10,075 nucleotides of DNA from an uncultured Streptococcus sp. (GTDB lineage: Bacteria > Bacillota > Bacilli > Lactobacillales > Streptococcaceae): positions 1-10,075 of the forward strand of contig CABSQC010000020.1 of assembly GCA_902479835.1 (NCBI GenBank). The letters run 5' to 3'. This document shows positions 4,990 to 10,075 of this stretch, piece by piece; within the stretch, counting starts at the first letter, position 1; every line of letters begins with the position of its first letter. The notes beneath the pieces were generated by a model. It was given only the letters and a program-made list of their open reading frames with translations, was not told where the DNA came from and searched no databases. The position numbers and the translations under genes are program-made.

Positions 4990-6345
4990 ATGAAAATTAT
5001 TGTTGTTGGTGGAGGAAAGGTCGGAACGGCCCTTTGTCGTTCTCTCGTTGCTGAAAACCACGATGTTATTTTGATCGAAAAAGACGAATCCGTTCTCAAC
5101 CATATTACCAAACGGTTTGATATCATTGGGATTTTAGGAAATGGCGCAAACTTCAAGGTCTTGGAGCAAGCAGATGTTGAAGACTGCGATATCTTCATTT
5201 CCATGACCGAGTACGACGAAGTGAATATGGTTTCTGCTGTTTTAGCTAAAAAAATGGGAGCCAAAGAAACCATCGTTCGGGTGCGGAATCCGGAATATTC
5301 CAATTCCTACTTCAAGGAAAAAAATATCTTGGGCTTCTCCCTGGTTGTCAATCCTGAATTGCTGACAGCTCGTTATATTGCTAATATCATTGACTTCCCA
5401 AATGCCCTTTCTGTGGAGCATTTTGCAAACGGCCGTGTTGCCTTGATGGAATTTAAGATCAAGCCAGATAGCAATCTCTGCAATATGAGCCTATCCCAAT
5501 TCCGAAAGAAATACGGAAACGTCATTGTTTGTGCGATCGAGCGTGGCAATGAACTCACGATTCCAAATGGAGACTTTGTTTTGCAACCCCAAGACAAGAT
5601 TTTCGTGACAGGAAATCGGATCGAGATCGTTCTCTTCCACAACAATGTCCGACCTCAAGTCATTAAGAGCATGATGATGATTGGTGCTGGAAAAATTGCC
5701 TACTATCTCCTCAATATTCTCCAGGATGTGCGTCGCAAAATCGATCTCAAGGTCATCGAGGTCAATCGCGAACGAGCTGAATTCTTTAGCCAAGAATTCC
5801 CTGACCTCTATGTCGTCCATGGAGACGGAACTGCTAAAGACATTCTTTTAGAAGAGAGTGCCAATAACTTTGATGCTGTGGCTACTTTGACAGGGGTCGA
5901 TGAAGAAAACATCATCACCTCCATGTTCTTGGATTCTGTCGGAGTCAAAAAGAACATTACCAAAGTCAACCGAACCAGTCTGTTGGAGATCATTGGCGAT
6001 CAGGATATGACCAGTATTGTCACTCCAAAACGCATCGCTGTAGACACCATTATGCACTTTATTCGCGGGCGCTACAATGCACAGTTCTCAAACCTAGAAG
6101 CCTTGCACCATGTCGCAAACGGCCGGATTGAAACCTTGCAGTTTCAAATTAAGGAAGACAACAAACTAACCCAATATCCCCTCTCTGAATTGAAATTGAA
6201 GAAGGGCGTTTTGATCGCTGCCATTATTCGAAACGGCAAGGCTATTTTCCCTAATGGGGATGACCGTTTGATGGTAGGGGATCGGATTATCGTGACCACC
6301 TTGATTCAAAATGTCACTAAAATCTACGATCTACTTGAGAGGTAA
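4990..6345 (+). CDS. trkA: Trk potassium uptake system NAD-binding gating protein TrkA
   Basis: This 451-residue cytoplasmic protein binds the TrkH membrane subunit and gates K+ uptake in response to nucleotides. It has the double arrangement typical of TrkA. RCK-N1 starts at residue 1 with the Rossmann loop GGGKVG (7-12) and acidic E30 at the end of the second strand. RCK-C1 spans roughly 130-220. RCK-N2 starts near 228 with a GAGKIA loop (about 233-238), and RCK-C2 fills about 365-451. The length is normal. GGAGGT (4979-4984) lies 5 bases before the ATG. Five bases separate its stop from trkH, so the two are one operon. RCK-C domains of some Firmicute relatives bind c-di-AMP; whether this one does cannot be read from sequence alone. 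Confidence 0.95.
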   Translation: MKIIVVGGGKVGTALCRSLVAENHDVILIEKDESVLNHITKRFDIIGILGNGANFKVLEQADVEDCDIFISMTEYDEVNMVSAVLAKKMGAKETIVRVRNPEYSNSYFKEKNILGFSLVVNPELLTARYIANIIDFPNALSVEHFANGRVALMEFKIKPDSNLCNMSLSQFRKKYGNVIVCAIERGNELTIPNGDFVLQPQDKIFVTGNRIEIVLFHNNVRPQVIKSMMMIGAGKIAYYLLNILQDVRRKIDLKVIEVNRERAEFFSQEFPDLYVVHGDGTAKDILLEESANNFDAVATLTGVDEENIITSMFLDSVGVKKNITKVNRTSLLEIIGDQDMTSIVTPKRIAVDTIMHFIRGRYNAQFSNLEALHHVANGRIETLQFQIKEDNKLTQYPLSELKLKKGVLIAAIIRNGKAIFPNGDDRLMVGDRIIVTTLIQNVTKIYDLLER

Positions 6346-6350
6346 GCCTG

Positions 6351-7790
6351 ATGAATAGAAGCATGATTCGTTACCTCTTATCCAAACTCCTCTTAATCGA
6401 GGCAGGTCTCCTAATCGTTCCCCTAGTGGTCGCTGCAATCTATCGGGAACCTGCCAAGATCTTTGTCTCTATTGGAGCAACCATGGCCATCCTACTTGCG
6501 TTTGGCCTCCTTGGTAGTTTTCACAAACCTAAGGATTTTCACATCTATGCTAAGGAAGGAGTCCTGATTGTAGCACTTTGTTGGATCCTATGGTCCTTCT
6601 TTGGTGCCCTTCCCTTTGTCTTTTCGGGCCAAATTCCAAACATTATCGATGCCTTCTTTGAAGTCAGCTCCGGCTTTACAACAACAGGGGCAACGATTTT
6701 AGACGATGTGGGTGTCCTCAGCCACTCTCTCCTCTTTTGGCGTAGTTTTACCCACTTGATAGGTGGGATGGGAGTATTGGTCTTTGCCCTCGCCATTATG
6801 GACAACAACAAGAACAGCCACCTGGAAGTCATGAAGGCAGAGGTTCCTGGTCCAGTGTTTGGCAAGGTCGTTTCCAAATTAAAAAACACGGCTCAAATTC
6901 TCTACTTCTTGTACTTGGGTTTGTTCTTCCTCTTTGTGATTCTTTATTTCCTTGCTGGCATGCCCCTGTATGATAGTTTTGTTATCGCCATGGGGACAGC
7001 TGGTACTGGGGGCTTTACCGTCTTTAACGATGGGATCGCCCACTACAATAGTAGTTTGATCACCTATTTGGTCAGTATCGGGGTCTTAGTCTTCGGGGTT
7101 AACTTTAACCTCTACTACTTCCTTATGATCCGAAAATTCAAGGCCTTCTTTAAAGATGAGGAATTGCGGACCTATATCACGATCGTCCTTGTATCGAGTG
7201 TCTTGATTGCCTACAATTGCCTTCATCTCTATGCCAATGTTGCGAAGAGCTTTGAGATTTCCTTCTTCCAAGTGTCCAATATCATCACCACCACCGGTTT
7301 TGGTTATGGAACGACGGAAAAATGGCCTCTCTTTTCTCAGTTCATCCTCTTGATGCTGATGGTCATCGGTGGGTCTGCTGGCTCGACCGCTGGGGGGCTA
7401 AAAGTCATTCGGTGCTTGACCTTATGGCGAATCGCAAAAAATCAGGTTCTTTCGACCTTGTCTCCGAATCGCGTTTTGACCTTGCATGTCAACGATACGG
7501 TACTCGATAAGGATACCCAGCATCAGATCCTCAAGTACTTTACAATATACAGTTTTATTACGATCGGCTTACTCTTTGTAGTGAGTCTAGACAATAATAG
7601 CTTCATGACGGTTGTCAGTGCTGTCTTTAGTTGTTTCAACAATATTGGACCTATGATTGGTACGGGTCATACCTTCTCCATCTTTAGTCCCATTTCAAAA
7701 CTGTTACTTTCCTTAGCCATGATTGCTGGACGGCTTGAAATCTATCCAATGATTCTGCTCTTCCTTCCTAAAACATGGTCTAAACGCTGA
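6351..7790 (+). CDS. trkH: Trk potassium uptake membrane subunit TrkH
   Basis: This 479-residue integral membrane protein forms the K+ pore. All four selectivity-filter loops of the Trk/Ktr/HKT superfamily are present, each with its conserved glycine: TTTGAT (110-115), TAGTGGF (216-222), TTTGFGYG (313-320) and NNIGPMIG (430-437). Repeated membrane-pore-membrane units fit the four-fold pseudo-symmetric fold. The segment GGSAGSTAGG lies in the third unit (about residues 341-350), where TrkH proteins carry a gate-forming intramembrane loop. GAGAGG (6337-6342) overlaps the end of trkA and is 8 bases from the ATG. The gene order trkA-trkH and the 5-base gap indicate co-transcription. The operon ends in the hairpin at 7813-7845. 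Confidence 0.95.
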   Translation: MNRSMIRYLLSKLLLIEAGLLIVPLVVAAIYREPAKIFVSIGATMAILLAFGLLGSFHKPKDFHIYAKEGVLIVALCWILWSFFGALPFVFSGQIPNIIDAFFEVSSGFTTTGATILDDVGVLSHSLLFWRSFTHLIGGMGVLVFALAIMDNNKNSHLEVMKAEVPGPVFGKVVSKLKNTAQILYFLYLGLFFLFVILYFLAGMPLYDSFVIAMGTAGTGGFTVFNDGIAHYNSSLITYLVSIGVLVFGVNFNLYYFLMIRKFKAFFKDEELRTYITIVLVSSVLIAYNCLHLYANVAKSFEISFFQVSNIITTTGFGYGTTEKWPLFSQFILLMLMVIGGSAGSTAGGLKVIRCLTLWRIAKNQVLSTLSPNRVLTLHVNDTVLDKDTQHQILKYFTIYSFITIGLLFVVSLDNNSFMTVVSAVFSCFNNIGPMIGTGHTFSIFSPISKLLLSLAMIAGRLEIYPMILLFLPKTWSKR

Positions 7791-7812
7791 TAGACAACTC
7801 TTGTGCACAATT

Positions 7813-7845
7813 AACACCCTTAGAAAAATAATTTCTAAGGGTGTT
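7813..7845 (+). terminator. terminator of trkAH, possibly shared with the convergent yidD operon
   Basis: This is a perfect 14-bp stem (7813-7826 with 7832-7845) and a 5-base loop. It is followed on the plus strand by a U-rich but interrupted tail. The minus-strand tail is poorer in U. It lies between trkH (ends 7790) and the convergent yidD (ends 7866), so it may serve both. Confidence 0.8.
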
Positions 7846-7865
7846 TCTGTTTATTTGCGATCATC

Positions 7866-8108
7866 CTATTTTGATTCTTCATTTCGTCTAAGACTAAAGT
7901 GGTCTGGCAAGGGGTCTGGTCCCGCCTGGCTTCCAGGATGGCAACGTAGAATCCTTGCAATCCCCATCAAGACACCTTTCACACCAAAACGCTCAATCGC
8001 TTGGATCATATAATTGGAACAGGTCGGTTGAAAGCGACAAGAAGGCGGAAATAGGGGAGAGATCCATTTTTGATAGCCTCTGACCATAGCAATCAGGATT
8101 TTTTTCAT
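7866..8108 (-). CDS. yidD: membrane protein insertion efficiency factor YidD
   Basis: This 80-residue YidD/UPF0161 protein is a small membrane-associated factor that assists YidC-dependent insertion. The family signature is complete: [17 protein letters not shown] (about 17-33) with two conserved cysteines, a third cysteine in RCHPG (about 54-58), and GPDPLPD near the C terminus. An N-terminal amphipathic helix (residues 1-15) would bind the membrane. The ATG shares ATGA with the rluB stop and has no visible Shine-Dalgarno, so translation is probably coupled to rluB. It is the last gene of the scpA-scpB-rluB-yidD operon. The basic C-terminal tail after the signature is normal for the family. 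Confidence 0.93.
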   Translation of the reverse strand: MKKILIAMVRGYQKWISPLFPPSCRFQPTCSNYMIQAIERFGVKGVLMGIARILRCHPGSQAGPDPLPDHFSLRRNEESK

Positions 8109-8836
8109 GATTTTTTAGATTTAGTCACTGCTAGATTGTGCAACTGGCTAATTTCTTTTTTGTTCAAGCGACGGTATTCACCCGGACGAAGTCCTGAGAC
8201 ATCTAGGTTTCCAAACTGGGTTCGGGAGAGTTTGTCCACTAAAAGTCCTACAGCTTCAAACATCTTTTTGACCTGGTGGTTGCGCCCTTCATGAATGGTC
8301 AACTGAACCACTGAACGGTTCTTTTCAACATCCACTTTTAAGATCTCGTAAGTCGCTGGCTTGGTTTTCTTGCCATCAATGGTCACCCCTCGTGTTAAGG
8401 GACGCAAGTTTTCCTTATTGGCAATCCCTTTGACACGCGCCACATAGACCTTATCAATCTCATTACGTGGGTGAATCATCTCATCTGTAAAATCACCATC
8501 ATTGGTCAAAATCAAGACACCAGATGTATCCCAGTCCAAACGTCCTACTGGATAGATGCGCTCTGGCACTTGAGATAAAAGGTCAACGACTGTTGTCCGC
8601 CCTTTATCATCAGATACACTAGAGATGACGCCACGTGGCTTATTTAAAAGATAGTAGACCTTTTCTTCGTTATAGATTGGAGTGCCTTCTACTTCAACCT
8701 GATCACCGGTTTTAATGATGGTCGCTAATTCACGCACAACTTGGCCATTGACCGTCACCAAGCCTTGCTTGATCAGTTCTTCGGCCTTGCGACGACTAGC
8801 CACGCCCGCATGGGCAATATATTTGTTAATTCTCAT
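8105..8836 (-). CDS. rluB: 23S rRNA pseudouridine synthase RluB
   Basis: This 243-residue pseudouridine synthase of the RsuA/RluB/RluE/RluF group most likely modifies a uridine of helix 80-90 region in 23S rRNA (U2605 in E. coli numbering). An S4 RNA-binding domain occupies about residues 1-60 ([19 protein letters not shown]). The catalytic aspartate is D101 in [17 protein letters not shown] segment lies near residue 67, and [11 protein letters not shown] near 185-195 is the conserved RluB-type motif. Length is typical. GAGGAA lies before the ATG at 8836, which overlaps scpB by 11 bases. Linkage with scpAB is common in Firmicutes. The precise target uridine is inferred from family and gene context. 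Confidence 0.93.
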   Translation of the reverse strand: MRINKYIAHAGVASRRKAEELIKQGLVTVNGQVVRELATIIKTGDQVEVEGTPIYNEEKVYYLLNKPRGVISSVSDDKGRTTVVDLLSQVPERIYPVGRLDWDTSGVLILTNDGDFTDEMIHPRNEIDKVYVARVKGIANKENLRPLTRGVTIDGKKTKPATYEILKVDVEKNRSVVQLTIHEGRNHQVKKMFEAVGLLVDKLSRTQFGNLDVSGLRPGEYRRLNKKEISQLHNLAVTKSKKS

Positions 8837-9395
8837 CTAGTTCCTCTGTTCTCTCTGAAAATAATTGACCTTCTTCTGGATCGATATCCACTTCCTCAAC
8901 CTTTGGCAATTCCTCCAAATGATTGATCCCCATATAATCCAAAAAATACTCCGTCGTGACATACAAATTAGGACGCCCGAGGACTTCTTTTTTCCCATCC
9001 TCTCGGATCAGATCAAATGACAGTAGTTTGGTAATGGCACCGCTGGAATTGACACCCCGAATATCATCGACCTCCACACGGGTGATCGGTTGCTTATAAG
9101 CAATGATTGATAAGGTTTCGAGGGCAGCCCGAGACAAACTTTGGTTCATGGGCGTTCTAGAATAGTCTCGTAAAACCGAAGCGTAGTCTGCCTTTGTCAC
9201 CAATTTATAACGGGAAGCTGTCTCCATCAAACAGAGACTCGTATCTGTATCCTCCTGGTATTTTTGGGCCAATTTTTCTAAACTTTGCACCACACCTGTT
9301 GGGGGTAATGAGAGAAGATCTGCGATTTGTCTGGCAGTAATTCCTTCTTCACCCGCTACAAATAAGAGTGCTTCAATTTCAGCTAATTTGCTCAT
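8826..9395 (-). CDS. scpB: segregation and condensation protein B (ScpB)
   Basis: This 189-residue protein dimerises and binds the ScpA kleisin to complete the SMC-ScpAB condensin that organises and segregates the chromosome. It has the two winged-helix domains of the family; recognisable conserved stretches are [12 protein letters not shown] (7-18), [15 protein letters not shown] near 95-110 and [13 protein letters not shown] near 140-153. The acidic C-terminal tail is usual. The open frame can begin at a TTG at 9401, but the ATG at 9395 gives the standard [11 protein letters not shown] start and follows AGGA by 6 bases. It overlaps scpA by 17 bases and rluB by 11. Confidence 0.94.
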   Translation of the reverse strand: MSKLAEIEALLFVAGEEGITARQIADLLSLPPTGVVQSLEKLAQKYQEDTDTSLCLMETASRYKLVTKADYASVLRDYSRTPMNQSLSRAALETLSIIAYKQPITRVEVDDIRGVNSSGAITKLLSFDLIREDGKKEVLGRPNLYVTTEYFLDYMGINHLEELPKVEEVDIDPEEGQLFSERTEELDEN

Positions 9396-10075
9396 GTTCA
9401 ATCCTATTTAAGTAAATTTCTCCAAAAGCCCTATCCTGTACCACTGTGACCTCTTGAATCTTGATTAATTCAAGGGTTGCAAGAAATAGGGTAATAACCT
9501 CTTGGAGATCCGCTGCTTCTAGAAACAAGTCCTGCAAGAGAACTTGTGAGCGATCGTGGAATCGGTGACGCAGCTGGTCCATCAGATCCTCAATCTTGTA
9601 TTCATCCTTTACAATGGTTGTATGGTTCTGGCGGAATTCTTCTTTTTTCTTGGTCAATAATTTTGAGAAAGCCAAGAAGAGATCCACCGTGGTGCGATCA
9701 TGAAGTAATTCGGTATCGTCATAAATCAATTCCATCTTTGGTTTTGAATAATAGAGGGCGCGCTCCTCATGCTGCGAGGCCATCAACTCTCCTAATTGCT
9801 TGTAAGTACGGTACTCTTCCAATTGAGAAAGGAGGTCCTGCTCGAGATCCTCTGCTTCATCCATCTCCTCTGCAACCTTAGGAAGAAGTCTTCGACTCTT
9901 GATCAAGGTTAGTTGACTAGCCATCAGCATGTATTCCCCTGCTACCTCTAGTTTCATAGCCTGGAGAGTCGCCAGATAAGCCAGATACTGTTCGATCACC
10001 TCAATCAAGGGGACCTCATAAATATCCATCTGGTATTTAGAGACCAAGTGGAGCAAGAGGTCCAAAGGCCCTTCA
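9379..10075 (-). CDS. scpA: segregation and condensation protein A (ScpA), 5' end outside the window
   Basis: This is the kleisin subunit of the SMC-ScpAB complex; it bridges the SMC heads and carries ScpB dimers. About 231 residues are present. The frame stays open to the window edge, and the first readable residues are EGPLDLLLH, which lie about ten residues into typical ScpA proteins, so only the extreme N terminus is lost. The N-terminal helical domain (to about residue 75, [27 protein letters not shown]) binds the SMC neck. A charged linker follows, and the C-terminal winged helix (about 160-231, ending near [12 protein letters not shown]) binds the SMC cap. It is the first visible gene of the scpA-scpB-rluB-yidD operon. 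Confidence 0.94.
   Translation of the reverse strand, partial: EGPLDLLLHLVSKYQMDIYEVPLIEVIEQYLAYLATLQAMKLEVAGEYMLMASQLTLIKSRRLLPKVAEEMDEAEDLEQDLLSQLEEYRTYKQLGELMASQHEERALYYSKPKMELIYDDTELLHDRTTVDLFLAFSKLLTKKKEEFRQNHTTIVKDEYKIEDLMDQLRHRFHDRSQVLLQDLFLEAADLQEVITLFLATLELIKIQEVTVVQDRAFGEIYLNRIEHEQIS

Noticed and set aside
4842..5303. Minus-strand open frames antisense to the start of trkA
   Set aside because: They mirror the conserved trkA reading frame, have no ribosome site and read as unlikely protein.
9546..9881. Plus-strand 111-codon frame within scpA
   Set aside because: It overlaps the conserved scpA coding sequence completely and shows no recognisable domain.
1..10075. Novel defence system, mobile element, prophage or CRISPR array
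   Set aside because: Every substantial frame is a housekeeping family; there are no transposase, integrase, repeat-spacer or target-duplication signs, and base use looks even across the window.

Overview
The window looks like core chromosome of a low-GC Gram-positive coccus, most probably a Streptococcus of the mitis/sanguinis/parasanguinis kind. The evidence is the scpA-scpB-rluB-yidD cluster, the ribU-PAP2 pair behind an FMN riboswitch, the YtqA/YtqB-type tRNA enzyme pair, strong AGGAGG-type ribosome binding sites and Firmicute-style U-tailed terminators. Species is inferred from remembered protein similarity and was not searched. I see no insertion sequence, phage gene, CRISPR array, tRNA or rRNA gene; it is a compact housekeeping region.

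Layout. (1) 1-2372, minus strand: mnmL, mnmM, an 84-residue unknown protein and the start of a CPA1 Na+/H+ antiporter form one overlapping operon. Its promoter lies inside the terminator of the unit before it. (2) 2337-4064, minus strand: ribU (riboflavin ECF S component) and a PAP2 membrane phosphatase, behind a leader of about 450 bases with an FMN riboswitch and a hairpin that covers the ribU Shine-Dalgarno. Its promoter again uses the preceding terminator hairpin. (3) 4044-4810, minus strand: trmL, preceded by a structured RNA of about 100 nt with two hairpins, the second a strong intrinsic terminator. This matches my recollection of the Lactobacillales '23S-methyl' RNA motif. (4) 4811-7845, plus strand: trkA and trkH, the cytoplasmic gating and membrane subunits of a Trk potassium importer, ending in a long hairpin. 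(5) 7866-10075, minus strand: scpA (5' end outside the window), scpB, rluB and yidD, all overlapping, convergent with trkH.

How the genes fit together. MnmL, MnmM and TrmL all act on tRNA wobble position 34, and RluB modifies 23S rRNA, so translation fidelity is a strong theme. RibU imports riboflavin and its transcript senses FMN; the linked PAP2 phosphatase could be an extracellular partner (inference). TrkAH and the antiporter handle K+ and Na+/H+. ScpAB load SMC for chromosome segregation, and YidD helps membrane protein insertion.

The most interesting content is regulatory: two terminator/promoter overlaps, one of which predicts a leaderless mnmL mRNA; the trmL attenuator-like leader; and the ribU Shine-Dalgarno hairpin.
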